Assembly (NCBI RefSeq): GCF_004011835.1
Contig: NZ_RKLN01000005.1
Span: forward strand, 310,001 to 374,000
Length of the DNA stretch: 64,000 nt
From: Rhodococcus spongiicola
GTDB lineage: Bacteria; Actinomycetota; Actinomycetes; Mycobacteriales; Mycobacteriaceae
Reading direction: 5' to 3'
This document shows positions 20,462 through 30,400 of the stretch, one piece after another (positions within the stretch are counted from its first letter, which is position 1; each line of letters starts with the position of its first letter). The position numbers and the translations under genes are program-made. The notes under the pieces are model-generated. The model had not been told where the DNA came from. It ran no database searches and saw nothing but the letters and a program-made list of their open reading frames with translations.

Positions 20462-22299
20462 TTCTTGTCCTGATCGCTCGGCTCGTCCACGACCTCGGCG
20501 TCGACGACGTCGTTGTCGGTCGGACCGGCACCGTCGCCGGAGGCGGCGGCGTCGGCGGCCTGCGCCTCGTAGATCGCCTGGCCGAGGGCCTGCGACTCGG
20601 TCGACAGCTTCTCGACCGCCGACTTCACGGCAGCGATATCGGAGCCGGCCAAAGCAGTCCTGACCTCAGCGATCGCGGACTCGACCTTCTCCTTGACGTC
20701 GGCGGGCACCTTGTCCTCGTTGTCCTTGATGAACTTCTCGGTCTGGTGCACCAGCGAATCGGCCTGGTTGCGAACCTCGGCCTCCTCGCGGCGGGCCTTG
20801 TCCTCCTCGGCGTGCGCCTCGGCGTCCTTGACCATCCGGTCGATCTCTTCCTTGGACAGGCCGGAGCCGTCCTGGATCTTGATCGTGTTCTCCTTGCCGG
20901 TGCCCTTGTCCTTCGCGGTGACGTGGACGATGCCGTTTGCATCGATGTCGAAGGTGACCTCGATCTGGGGCACGCCACGCGGGGCCGGCGGGATCCCGGT
21001 CAGTTCGAAGGAGCCGAGCAGCTTGTTGTGCGAAGCGATCTCGCGCTCACCCTGGAACACCTGGATCTGCACCGACGGCTGGTTGTCGTCGGCGGTGGTG
21101 AAGGTCTCCGAACGCTTGGTCGGGATCGTGGTGTTGCGCTCGATGAGCTTGGTCATCACGCCACCCTTGGTCTCGATGCCGAGCGAGAGCGGGGTGACGT
21201 CGAGGAGCAGGACGTCCTTGACCTCGCCCTTGAGGACGCCGGCCTGCAACGCAGCTCCGACCGCCACCACTTCGTCAGGGTTCACGCCCTTGTTCGGCTC
21301 ACGGCCACCGGTGAGCTCGCGCACCAAGTCCGCGACAGCGGGCATACGGGTCGAACCGCCGACGAGCACGACGTGGTCGATCTCCTTGACCGTGATGCCG
21401 GCGTCCTTGATGACCTGCTGGAACGGAGCGCGGGCGCGGTCCAGCAGATCCGACGTGATCTTCTGGAACTCGCTGCGGGTGAGCTGCTCGTCGAGGAACA
21501 GCGGGTTCTTGTCCGCGTCGACGGTGATGTACGGCAGGTTGATGGAGGTGCTCTGCGAGCTGGACAGCTCGATCTTCGCTTTCTCGGCGGCCTCACGCAG
21601 GCGCTGCAGGGCCATCTTGTCCTTGGTCAGGTCGATGCCGTTCTGCGCCTTGAACTTCTCGACGAGCCAGTCGACGACGCGCTGATCCCAGTCGTCGCCA
21701 CCGAGGTGGTTGTCACCGGACGTCGCGCGAACCTCGACGACGCCGTCGCCGATCTCGAGGAGGGAGACGTCGAAGGTGCCGCCACCGAGGTCGAACACCA
21801 GGATGGTCTGTTCCTTCTCGCCCTTGTCGAGGCCGTACGCGAGCGCGGCCGCGGTGGGCTCGTTGACGATGCGCAGGACGTTCAGGCCCGCGATCTGGCC
21901 GGCCTCCTTGGTGGCCTGACGCTGTGAGTCCTCGAAGTACGCCGGGACCGTGATGACGGCGTCGGTGATCTCCTCACCGAGGTACGCCTCCGCGTCACGC
22001 TTGAGCTTCATCAGCGTGCGGGCGCTGATCTCCTGCGGCGTGTACTTCTTGTCGTCGATCTCCACGGTCCAGTCGGTGCCGATGTGACGCTTGACCGAGC
22101 GGACGGTGCGGTCGACGTTGGTGACCGCCTGGTTCTTGGCGGGCTGACCGACGAGCACTTCCCCGTTCTTGGCGAAGGCGACGATCGACGGGGTGGTCCG
22201 TGAGCCCTCGGAGTTGGCGACCACTACGGGCTCGCCACCTTCGAGTACAGACACGACCGAGTTGGTGGTCCCGAGGTCGATTCCGACCGCACGAGCCAT
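20458..22299 (-). CDS. dnaK: chaperone DnaK (Hsp70)
   Basis: A 613-residue Hsp70. The N-terminal ATPase domain begins with GIDLGTTNS, contains [17 protein letters not shown] and [12 protein letters not shown], and is followed by the linker [15 protein letters not shown] at about 360-375, the substrate-binding beta domain and a helical lid. The tail is rich in Ala, Gly and acid residues. It heads the dnaK-grpE-dnaJ-hspR operon and is controlled by HspR through HAIR-like sites at 22376-22396 and 22431-22451. Confidence 0.98.
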   Translation of the reverse strand: MARAVGIDLGTTNSVVSVLEGGEPVVVANSEGSRTTPSIVAFAKNGEVLVGQPAKNQAVTNVDRTVRSVKRHIGTDWTVEIDDKKYTPQEISARTLMKLKRDAEAYLGEEITDAVITVPAYFEDSQRQATKEAGQIAGLNVLRIVNEPTAAALAYGLDKGEKEQTILVFDLGGGTFDVSLLEIGDGVVEVRATSGDNHLGGDDWDQRVVDWLVEKFKAQNGIDLTKDKMALQRLREAAEKAKIELSSSQSTSINLPYITVDADKNPLFLDEQLTRSEFQKITSDLLDRARAPFQQVIKDAGITVKEIDHVVLVGGSTRMPAVADLVRELTGGREPNKGVNPDEVVAVGAALQAGVLKGEVKDVLLLDVTPLSLGIETKGGVMTKLIERNTTIPTKRSETFTTADDNQPSVQIQVFQGEREIASHNKLLGSFELTGIPPAPRGVPQIEVTFDIDANGIVHVTAKDKGTGKENTIKIQDGSGLSKEEIDRMVKDAEAHAEEDKARREEAEVRNQADSLVHQTEKFIKDNEDKVPADVKEKVESAIAEVRTALAGSDIAAVKSAVEKLSTESQALGQAIYEAQAADAAASGDGAGPTDNDVVDAEVVDEPSDQDKK

Positions 22300-22375
22300 A
22301 GTGATCCCTCACTTTCCTTCCCTGCAGCTTGGTGAACTGCGGTTTTGCTTACCTACGCTGAGCTGATGAGCCCCA

Positions 22376-22396
22376 GATGAGCGTATACGGCTCAAG
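22376..22396. promoter_or_regulatory. weak HAIR-like site, promoter-proximal, dnaK
   Basis: GATGAGC, a 7-base spacer and GCTCAAG give 10 of 14 matches to the HspR consensus CTTGAGT-N7-ACTCAAG. It lies 77-97 bases upstream of the dnaK start and 55 bases from the better site. Multiple HAIR sites in front of dnaK are known from Streptomyces. Confidence 0.5.
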
Positions 22397-22430
22397 TTTG
22401 CATACGACTCTGGTCGAAGTCAATTTGAAA

Positions 22431-22451
22431 CTTGAGCCCAGCCCACTCAGG
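22431..22451. promoter_or_regulatory. HAIR operator (HspR site), dnaK operon
   Basis: CTTGAGC (22431-22437), 7-base spacer, ACTCAGG (22445-22451): 12 of 14 arm bases match the HspR consensus. It lies about 132 bases upstream of the dnaK ATG. A second, overlapping inverted repeat joins AAACTTGAG (22428-22436) with CTCAAGTTT (22391-22399), which links it to the weaker proximal site. Confidence 0.75.
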
Positions 22452-22680
22452 TCCTCGAAAGACTCAACGGACCGGGAACCGGGTTTGTTCCCGACTGGAT
22501 TCGTTCCCGGCCGGGTCTGGTCCCGGCCCGGTTTTGATCACAGCCGGGTTCGGTCACCAGCCCGGGCGACGGTCGATACGATTTCCGTGTGGACACCGCC
22601 GGCGATCGCGGGGCACCGGACGCAGCGATCCCGCACCGACCGCGGACCGAGCTGCCGGACCGGAATACGGTGACCGCTCG
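22452..22680. other. non-coding, GC-rich repeats upstream of the FAD oxidoreductase gene
   Basis: No gene is seen here. The stretch 22473-22560 holds a dense set of short repeats: CGGGAAC (22473-22479) opposite GTTCCCG (22487-22493), GTTCCCG again at 22503-22509, and several CCGGGT/CCCGG runs. They can fold into small hairpins. They could be a leader, a terminator-like block or simply low-complexity sequence. Confidence 0.4.
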
Positions 22681-24102
22681 ATGACTGACGCGGTCGTCGT
22701 CGGTGCCGGTCCCAACGGGCTGGCCGCGGCCGTCACGCTTGCGCTGCACAAAGTCGCGGTCACCGTCTACGAAGCCGACGACACCATCGGCGGCGGCACC
22801 CGGACCACCGAGCGGACCATCCCCGGGCTGCTGCACGACGACTGTTCCGCCGTGCATCCGATGGGCGCGGCATCGCCCTTCTTCCGCTCGCTCGACCTCA
22901 CCGCGCACGGACTCGAATGGTGCCGCCCCGAGGTCGACCTCGCCCATCCACTCGACAACGCGGTAGGGGGCGTGTTCACACGCTCGATCACGGAGACCGC
23001 CGATCGACTCGGCCCGGACGGGCCGTCGTGGCGACGATTGTTCACCCCTCTGATCGAGCGCTTCGACGAACTCGCCGACGAAGTCCTGCGACCGATCGCA
23101 CACCTGCCACAGCACCCGATCACGTTGGCACGCTTCGGTAGCGGCGCGCTGGCCCCGGCGGCAATGACCGTCAGACGCTGGCGGACGCAGCAGGCACGGG
23201 CCTTGTTCGGCGGCGTCGCGGCTCACGCCTACTACCCCCTGAGCAGGCCGACGACGTCGGCGGCGGGCTTGCTGATGCTCGCCGCCGGCCATCGGTACGG
23301 CTGGCCCGTCGCTCGCGGTGGTTCACGTTCGATCACCGACGCGCTGGCCGCGATCTTGCGCGAGCACGGCGGACAGATCGAGACCGGCCGCCGGGTCCGG
23401 TGGCTCGGAGAACTGCCGCGAACCGACGTCACGATGCTGGATCTGTCACCGGCCGGCGTCATCGAACTGGCCGGAAACCGGTTGCCGCCCCGGGTGGCCC
23501 ACGCATACCGCAGATACCGGTACGGACCGGCCGCGTTCAAGCTCGACCTGGCGGTCGAGGGAGGAATCCCTTGGCGCGACGACGCTTGCCGCCGCGCCGG
23601 CACGGTCCACCTGGGTGGAACATTCGGCGAGACCGCGGCCACCGAACGGGACCTGCACCGCGGACGGATGCCGGAACGCCCCTTCGTTCTGATCGGTCAG
23701 CAGTATCTGGCCGACCCGTCTCGCTCGGCGGGCAGCGTGCATCCGGTGTGGGCGTACGCCCATGTACCGCACGGGTACACCGGCGACGCGACCGAGGCGA
23801 TCCTGCGTCAGATCGAACGTTTCGCCCCCCGCACGCGCGAGCGCATCGTCGGCAGCTGGAGCCGCTCCGCTGTGGAGATGGCCGTCTACAACCCCAATTA
23901 CGTGGGTGGCGACATCGCGTCCGGCGCCAACGATCCTCGACAGCTACTGTTCCGGCCGCGGATGGCGCTGGACCCCTACACGACCGGTATTCCTGGCGTC
24001 TACATCTGCTCCGCCTCGACGCCTCCCGGTGGCGGCGTGCACGGCATGGGCGGCTACAATGCGGCCCGGTCGGCAGTGCGCCGACTGGAGCGCACCGGAT
24101 AG
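22681..24102 (+). CDS. FAD-dependent oxidoreductase, phytoene-desaturase-like
   Basis: A 473-residue flavoprotein. The dinucleotide-binding fingerprint VVVGAGPNGLAAAVTLA is at about 5-21, followed by the acidic end of beta-2 (YEADDTIGGGTR); the C-terminal FAD motif appears in TGIPGVYICSASTPPGGGVHGMGGYNAA. This layout is that of the CrtI/amine-oxidase-like NAD(P)/FAD oxidoreductases that desaturate carotenoids or lipids. No carotenoid genes are nearby, so the substrate is open. The ATG at 22681 precedes the nucleotide fingerprint directly; the ribosome-binding site is weak. Confidence 0.85.
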   Translation: MTDAVVVGAGPNGLAAAVTLALHKVAVTVYEADDTIGGGTRTTERTIPGLLHDDCSAVHPMGAASPFFRSLDLTAHGLEWCRPEVDLAHPLDNAVGGVFTRSITETADRLGPDGPSWRRLFTPLIERFDELADEVLRPIAHLPQHPITLARFGSGALAPAAMTVRRWRTQQARALFGGVAAHAYYPLSRPTTSAAGLLMLAAGHRYGWPVARGGSRSITDALAAILREHGGQIETGRRVRWLGELPRTDVTMLDLSPAGVIELAGNRLPPRVAHAYRRYRYGPAAFKLDLAVEGGIPWRDDACRRAGTVHLGGTFGETAATERDLHRGRMPERPFVLIGQQYLADPSRSAGSVHPVWAYAHVPHGYTGDATEAILRQIERFAPRTRERIVGSWSRSAVEMAVYNPNYVGGDIASGANDPRQLLFRPRMALDPYTTGIPGVYICSASTPPGGGVHGMGGYNAARSAVRRLERTG

Positions 24103-24260
24103 GGCAGCACGAACAGCTTCAGAGCGGGGATGCGGGGCACTCGGACCACAGCGGAGTGGAGTCGTCCGACTTGTGAAGCAAGAGCACAAATTCCCGGGCA
24201 TGTCGGGTGTGTCTTGCTCTATTGTGGGTTGCCGATCCCGCAGAACCCGGAGGACACCGA

Positions 24261-25643
24261 GTGCGAATCTCGCTGGCGCCGCGCGCCGCAGTGCAGTTGT
24301 TGGCCCGCCGAGTCGCCGTCGTGGGATCGTCGGCGCTCCTGCTTGCGGTACCGGTCGCCGCTCCGGCGCTCGCCGATCCTCCACCCTCCTCTTCCGGAAC
24401 ACCCGACGCACAGGTAGTCCAGTTGTCGGCCGCTGAACTGCCCGACGAGATGGTCGAGGCGATCACCCGGGATCTGAAGATCAGCCCGCAGGAGTACCTG
24501 GACCGTGCCGCACGTGCGCAGGAACTCGACTCGTACGCGACGGACTTCCGTGCAAAGCACCCTGAGGAGTTCTCCGGAGCGTGGATGGATCTCGACGGCC
24601 AGCCCGTCGTCGCGGTGACAACTACGGCCGCCGCGCAGACCGCCGCACGTGATGGGTACCGCACCCAGATGGCGCCGGTCTCCGCCGACGGACTCGAGCG
24701 TTCCCTCGCCGACTTCAACCAATGGGTCTCGCAACTGCCCAGCCAGGTCGCTTCTCAGATCGGGGCCGCCTCGATCGACGTCCTCAACAGTCAGATCGTC
24801 GTCGACATCGCGAACAGCCCGCTCGGCCGCGCCATCGACCTCCCGACGCAGCTCGAGAACATCAAGGTGCAACTGAAGGCGCCGGGACCGGTCCCCGTCG
24901 AACGAGTTCCCATGGGAGGCGACACATACTTGACGTTTCCCGAACGTCGCGGGAACTCGATTCCCGACGAATTCGGAATGTGCTCCCTGGGATTCAGCGC
25001 CACCGACCGGAACGGCAACGCGATCAACATCAGCGCGGGACACTGCGATCCCACACCGGGCACCGGCACCGAGGTGTACCTGCCGAACGGCCCGTACCTC
25101 GCCGACAGTGTCCAGGTCGGCAAATTCGAACGCTCCCACTTCGGTGGCACCCAGGCCCTCGACTACTCGCTGATCCGCCTCAACGACGCCGGTGTGCGCG
25201 CCGGACTCGACCGTCCCGTGATCCGTGGCGCCGGCGGCAGCACCCTCACCGTGACGGGTACGGCGGTGCCCGTCGTCGGCGCCCCGATCTGCAAATCCGG
25301 ACAGGCAACAGGGTTCACCTGCGGCATCGTGGCCCATGACCAGGTCCAGGCCGTCGACGAGGACGAAACCCCCGTCGTCGAAGGATTCGCCAGTACCGCA
25401 TGCACCCTGCCCGGCGACAGCGGTGGTCCGATCGTCACCGGCACCCTGGCCCTGGGCATCACCAGCTTGTCCAACATTCTCGACGAAGCAAGCTGCGCCG
25501 AGGCCAACTTGGAACTCATGTTCAACGGTGGAACGATCAGCGTCGGTTTTCCGATCCAGAACGTCCTGAACACGGCCGACAACTACTCAGGGGGCGGGTT
25601 CGGCGCAGGCCTCACGGTGAACACGGGCACTGCACGCGACTGA
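24261..25643 (+). CDS. secreted S1-family serine protease with pro-region (copy 1)
   Basis: A 460-residue chymotrypsin-fold protease. A signal peptide spans about 1-38 (ending PALA-DP). A pro-region of about 180 residues follows, like that of alpha-lytic proteases, then the catalytic domain with triad H261 (ISAGHCDP), D301 (DYSLIRL) and S387 (GDSGGP). Paired cysteines (241/262, 343/354, 381 and the SCAE cysteine) suggest three disulfides. The GTG start has GGAGGA eight bases upstream. A paralogue follows at 25789, so the two arose by tandem duplication. Targets are unknown; the pro-region should act as folding chaperone. Confidence 0.88.
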   Translation: MRISLAPRAAVQLLARRVAVVGSSALLLAVPVAAPALADPPPSSSGTPDAQVVQLSAAELPDEMVEAITRDLKISPQEYLDRAARAQELDSYATDFRAKHPEEFSGAWMDLDGQPVVAVTTTAAAQTAARDGYRTQMAPVSADGLERSLADFNQWVSQLPSQVASQIGAASIDVLNSQIVVDIANSPLGRAIDLPTQLENIKVQLKAPGPVPVERVPMGGDTYLTFPERRGNSIPDEFGMCSLGFSATDRNGNAINISAGHCDPTPGTGTEVYLPNGPYLADSVQVGKFERSHFGGTQALDYSLIRLNDAGVRAGLDRPVIRGAGGSTLTVTGTAVPVVGAPICKSGQATGFTCGIVAHDQVQAVDEDETPVVEGFASTACTLPGDSGGPIVTGTLALGITSLSNILDEASCAEANLELMFNGGTISVGFPIQNVLNTADNYSGGGFGAGLTVNTGTARD

Positions 25644-25708
25644 CGAATCGCCCACACCGAGTTACGTGTATCGGTGGGCACGGCGGCCTTATAGTCGAAC
25701 GCAACTCG

Positions 25709-25765
25709 GGGCGCCCGAAGACGCCGGGTGCTCCTCTCTGTAGACCTCGGCGTCTATGGGCGCCC
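25709..25765 (+). promoter_or_regulatory. long hairpin in the 5' leader of the second S1 protease
   Basis: Arms 25709-25725 and 25749-25765 are inverted repeats matching at 15 of 17 positions, separated by 23 bases. The hairpin ends 24 bases before the ATG at 25789. A TATAGT hexamer at 25690-25695 could be a -10 box, placing the hairpin at the very start of the transcript. It may stabilise the mRNA, control translation, or terminate the upstream gene; there is no T-run. It also argues against an ATG at 25756, which would lie inside the stem. Confidence 0.6.
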
Positions 25766-25788
25766 AGGGCAGACGGAAGAGGGCCCTC

Positions 25789-27111
25789 ATGCGAAGCCTG
25801 CTCGCACGTCCTGCCGCGGTGTTGGGTGCTGCCGCGCTCCTTGTTCTCGGCCCCGCAACGACAGTCGCTCAGGCTCAACCGGCGGCATCGTCCGCGGCGT
25901 CCGAGTCCAGTCTCTCCGATCAACCGGCCCAACTTCCGATCGAACTGACCGATGCTCTCTGGCGGGACCTGCAACTCACCCCCGACCAGTACCTGGAGCG
26001 GTCCGACCTCGCTCAACGACTCGGCGAGTTCGCAGAGTTCGCACGCTCGCAGTTCCCGGAAGCCTTCGGCGGCGCCTGGATCGACCCGTCCGGCGTCCCG
26101 GTGGTCGGCCTCACCGACAACGACGACGGCGTCGCGAAGGCTGCCGTCGAGCGCGCCGGGTTCACGAGCACCGATGTCCTGCGGAACGAGGGTCAGCTCG
26201 AATCCACCCGCGCGGCGCTGGCCACCTGGATCGGAACCTTGCCCCCAGAGATCGCACGGTCCGTCGGCGGAGCGACCGTCGATATCGCCGACAACGATGT
26301 GGTGCTGCGGGCCGACGGCAGCACAGGTGACCTCCTCGACCTGGTGCCCCCGTTCCTGGGGGAGGCCGCGCGAGTGGTGCTCGGTCCCGCTCTCGCGACG
26401 CTGCAACCGGCGACTTCGTCGTCCATGCTCGCGCAGTACGGCGGGGATGCGTTCCTCGGTGGTGATCCGTACGTCGCTTCTGGGGGCGGCGCGGCGTTCG
26501 AGTGCTCGCTCGGGTTCAATGCAGTCGACGGCAACGGAGCACCGGTCAATATCAGTGCAGGCCACTGCGACCCCGACCGCGCCGCCGCAGGAACGGAGTA
26601 CGCCTCTCGAGTGAGCGGCTTGTCCGGAAATGTCGTCGGCACCTTCGAGAGGACGAGCCTCGAGGGGTACGACTACTCGATCCTCCGGCCCACAGCAGCT
26701 GCGGCGCCGCGCTTCACGAACAACGGAGTGCGCACTCCGATTGCCATACCGCTCCCCATCACCGGCACCGCGAACCCCGTAGTCGGCGCTCCTGTCTGCA
26801 AGGCCGGTAGTACCTCCGGGTTCAACTGCGGTGTCGTGACCGCGGTCAACCAGACCGTCCAGGTTGGCGAGCGCGTCCTCAACGGCGGCTTCGCCACGAA
26901 CCTGTGCGCACTGCAGGGCGACAGCGGTGGACCCATCGTCACCGGCACCCTCGCCCTCGGCATCTCGAGCGCCTCGAACGTCGGGGAATTCCAGTCGTGC
27001 GCGGAGGCGAACCTCGGGGCCTTCGAAGAGGGCGAGAGCCCGGAGTTGTTCGCCACCCCGATCAACGCGATCCTCGGTCAGAATCCCGGGCTGAGGCTCC
27101 AGACCTTCTAG
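25789..27111 (+). CDS. secreted S1-family serine protease with pro-region (copy 2)
   Basis: A 440-residue paralogue of the preceding protease. The signal peptide ends near AQAQP (about 1-31). The pro-region runs to about 215 and contains the shared element LTPDQYLERSDLAQRL, equivalent to ISPQEYLDRAARAQEL in copy 1. The triad is H259 (ISAGHCDP), D296 (DYSIL) and S379 (GDSGGP), with matching cysteines. The ATG at 25789 follows a purine-rich GGAAGAGGG. It has its own leader with a strong hairpin, so the two copies are probably expressed separately. Confidence 0.88.
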   Translation: MRSLLARPAAVLGAAALLVLGPATTVAQAQPAASSAASESSLSDQPAQLPIELTDALWRDLQLTPDQYLERSDLAQRLGEFAEFARSQFPEAFGGAWIDPSGVPVVGLTDNDDGVAKAAVERAGFTSTDVLRNEGQLESTRAALATWIGTLPPEIARSVGGATVDIADNDVVLRADGSTGDLLDLVPPFLGEAARVVLGPALATLQPATSSSMLAQYGGDAFLGGDPYVASGGGAAFECSLGFNAVDGNGAPVNISAGHCDPDRAAAGTEYASRVSGLSGNVVGTFERTSLEGYDYSILRPTAAAAPRFTNNGVRTPIAIPLPITGTANPVVGAPVCKAGSTSGFNCGVVTAVNQTVQVGERVLNGGFATNLCALQGDSGGPIVTGTLALGISSASNVGEFQSCAEANLGAFEEGESPELFATPINAILGQNPGLRLQTF

Positions 27112-27370
27112 CCCGCACGGCAGATCGGGCGAGTTCAACGCCTCTTGATCGCCCTCGTGGAGCCAACTCGCGCGTTCCCTTGTCGGCCCGTCGACTGAGT
27201 TAGGCCTACCTACGCGATACCAGCCGCAGGGGCACCACATACCGTTAACTCAATCCAGCCCGGATCGTACGGTTCACCTGGACCCGCGAGTGACGCGTCA
27301 GAGCATCCGCACTGCCCTCCGAGCGGCCCAGCCGGAGGCAAAGATGCAGGAAACTGTGCCACGCGCTATG
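27112..27370. other. non-coding region between S1 protease and etfD
   Basis: No gene is seen. A partial iron-box resemblance (TAGGCCTACCTA at 27201-27212, 10 of 12 to one half and centre of the consensus, poor in the other half) is present but weak. The regulatory signals with better support lie in the adjoining 27371-27408. Confidence 0.4.
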
Positions 27371-27408
27371 TTACCGACAGGTAGAAAATGTAAGTTACTA
27401 GCGGGTAA
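27371..27408. promoter_or_regulatory. two copies of the TTACY-N4-RGTAR operator, etfD promoter
   Basis: TTACC-GACA-GGTAG at 27371-27384 and TTACT-AGCG-GGTAA at 27395-27408 both fit the palindrome TTACY-N4-RGTAR. The second is extended to AAGTTAC/GTAACTT arms (27392-27398 and 27405-27411). They lie 77-114 bases before the etfD start. The same motif occurs before fadE5 and in the fadA2/fabG4 divergent region, with a one-mismatch copy before the tetR gene at 54764, which makes that TetR the best candidate ligand. Confidence 0.7.
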
Positions 27409-27484
27409 CTTGGGAGCGGTTACGATCTGTGGCTGAGCTGAACCCAGGCGGCACGTGTGCTGCCCCGAAACGAAAGGCCTCGAC

Positions 27485-30400
27485 ATGAACGCCCTGACGA
27501 TCACGTTGGGCACAATCGGCGTGCTATTGAGCATTCCCGCGTGGGGGTCATTCTTCCTCGGCGTGTGGAGGATCGTCAGCGCCATCCGGGTCGGTCAGCC
27601 CGCCCCAGACCGTTGGCGGCCGTTCTTCCCGCGATTCAAGCAAATGGTTGCGGAGATCTTCGCTCACACCCGTATGAGCAAGTTCCGAACTGTCGGCTGG
27701 GCGCACTGGCTTGTCATGATCGGCTTCTTGCTGGGATCGATCGTTGCGATGGAGGCCTACATCCAGACCTTCAACCCGCAAGGAGGCTGGCCACTCATCG
27801 GCGGAACCGCCGTCTACCACTTCGTCGATGAATTGCTGGGAATCGGCACCGTCATCGGCATCATCGCCCTGGTCATCATTCGCCAGCGGAACCACCCACG
27901 CGGACCCGCTCGGCTCTCACGGTTCAGTGGCTCCAACTTCCGCGCCGCATACTTTGTCGAAGCAGTCGTCCTCATCGAGGGCCTGGGCATGATCCTCGTA
28001 AAGGCCGGCAAGATTGCCACCTACGGGCACGCCAATCCGTGGACCGACTTCTTCACCATGCGCGTCGCCGAGCTCATCCCGGGTAGCCCCGAACTTGTCT
28101 CTGTGTTCGCGTTCGTCAAGCTGATGTCCGCCATGGTGTGGCTGTACATCGTCGGCCGGAACATCAATTGGGGTGTCGCTTGGCACCGCTTCTCCGCGTT
28201 CTTCAACATCTACTTCAAGCGTGAGGACGACGGTGACGTCGCTCTGGGTGCGGCGAAGCCGATGATGTCCAAGGGTCGCGCGCTCGACATGGAGAACGTC
28301 GACCCCGACACCGACACTCTCGGTGCCGGCCGGATCGAGGACTTCTCGTGGAAGGGTTGGCTGGACTTCACCACCTGCACCGAGTGCGGTCGCTGCCAAT
28401 CGCAGTGCCCCGCATGGAACACCGGCAAGCCGCTGTCGCCGAAGCTGTTCATCATGTCCCTGCGCGACCACGGTTCCGCCAAGGCCCCGTACCTGTTGGC
28501 GGGAGGCCGCAAGGACATGGGCGGCGACGAGGTCGGCCTGGTAGACGCCGAGGGCAAGGTCCTCGAGGACAAGCTCGCCGCGATCCCCGAGGCCGCCCGC
28601 GCCGAGGCCGAGCGTCCCCTGGTCGGCGAGTCGGTCGAGGGTGAACTCGGCGGCATCATCGACCCCGAGACCCTGTGGTCCTGCACCACGTGTGGTGCAT
28701 GTGTCGAGCAGTGCCCGGTGGACATCGAGCACGTCGACCACATCATCGACATGCGCCGCTACCAGGTCCTGATCGAGTCGGACTTCCCGTCCGAGCTCGC
28801 GGGTCTGTTCAAGAACCTCGAAAACAAGGGCAACCCCTGGGGCCAGAACGCCAAGGACCGCCTGAACTGGATCAACGAGATGGACTTCGAGATCCCGGTC
28901 TATGGCCAGGACGCGGATTCCTTCGAGGACTACGAGTACCTGTTCTGGGTCGGCTGCGCCGGCGCCTACGAGGACCGCGCCAAGAAGACCACCAAGGCTG
29001 TCGCCGAACTGCTGGCGACCGCGGGCGTGAAGTTCATGGTCCTCGGCGCCGAGGAGACCTGCACCGGCGACTCGGCCCGCCGAGCGGGCAACGAGTTCCT
29101 GTTCCAGCAGCTCGCCATGCAGAACATCGAGCTGTTGAACACGGTGTTCGAAGGCACCCCGGACAACAAGCGCAAGATCGTCGTCACGTGTGCGCACTGC
29201 TTCAACGCACTCGGCAACGAATACCCGCAGGTCGGCGGCGCCTATGAGGTCGTCCACCACACCCAGCTGCTCAACCGCCTGGTGCGGGCGAAGAAGCTCG
29301 TCCCCGTCGCCAAGCTCGAGGAGAACGTCACCTACCACGACCCGTGCTACCTGGGCCGTCACAACAAGGTGTACGACGCGCCGCGTGAACTGATGGAGGC
29401 GTCGGGCGCAAACCTCACGGAGATGCCACGTCACGGCGAGCGTTCCATGTGCTGTGGCGCCGGTGGTGCCCGCATGTGGATGGAGGAGCAGCTCGGCAAG
29501 CGCATCAACGTCGATCGCGTCGACGAGGCCCTCACCACGCTGGGTGGGAACGGGGCATCGCCCCAGGGTGCATCGACACAGAAGATCGCGACGGGCTGCC
29601 CGTTCTGCCGCGTCATGCTCACCGACGGCGTCACCGCCCGCCAGGAGCAGGGCCAGGGCGAGGGAGTGGAGGTCGTCGACGTCGCGCAGATGATGCTCGA
29701 ATCCGTCACGCGTCTCGATCCCGAACAGCTGACCGCGAACATCAAGGTCGAGCGGCGCGAGAAGGTTCCGGCCGCCACACCGGCTGCGGCCGAGGCTGCC
29801 GCAGCGCCCGCCGCTCCGGCGTCCGAACCCGAAGCCGCTCCGGCGGCCGAACCCGAAGCTGCTCCGGCCGCGGAGGCCGCTCCGGCCCCTGCCGCAGCAC
29901 CGGCGAAGGGCAAGGGCCTGCAGATGAAGGGTCTGGCCAAGGCGCCGGGCGCGAAGGCACCCGGCGCGAAGGCACCCGGCGCGAAGGCACCGGGAGGCAA
30001 GGGCCTGCAGATGAAGGGCGCCGCCAAGGCACCCGGCGCAAAGGCCGCCACGCCGGCACCCGCCGAACCGGCCGCCGATACGCCTTCGGCCCCGGCAGCA
30101 CCGGCCGCCAAGCCCGGTGGACTCGCCATGAAGGGCGGGGCGAAGGCACCCGGCGCGAAGGCACCGGGAGGCAAGGGCCTGCAGATGAAGGGTGGAGCCA
30201 AGGCACCCGGCGCGAAGGCCGCCACGCCTGCACCGGCCGCTGAAGCACCGGCCCCGGCCGCCGAGACGCCTGCGGCCCCGGCTGCTCCCGCGACACCGAC
30301 GGCCAAGCCCGGCGGACTCGCCATGAAGGGCGGAGCCAAGGCACCCGGCGGCAAGGGCCTGCAGATGAAGGGCGGAGCGAAGGCACCCGGCGCCAAGACT

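Noticed and set aside
25756-25788. ATG at 25756 as start of the second S1 protease
   Set aside because: It lies inside the leader hairpin and would add a charged stretch before a normal signal peptide; the ATG at 25789 has a purine-rich site upstream.
27195-27213. Iron box between the S1 protease and etfD
   Set aside because: One half and the centre match well but the other half matches only 3 of 6; total 13 of 19 is too weak alone.
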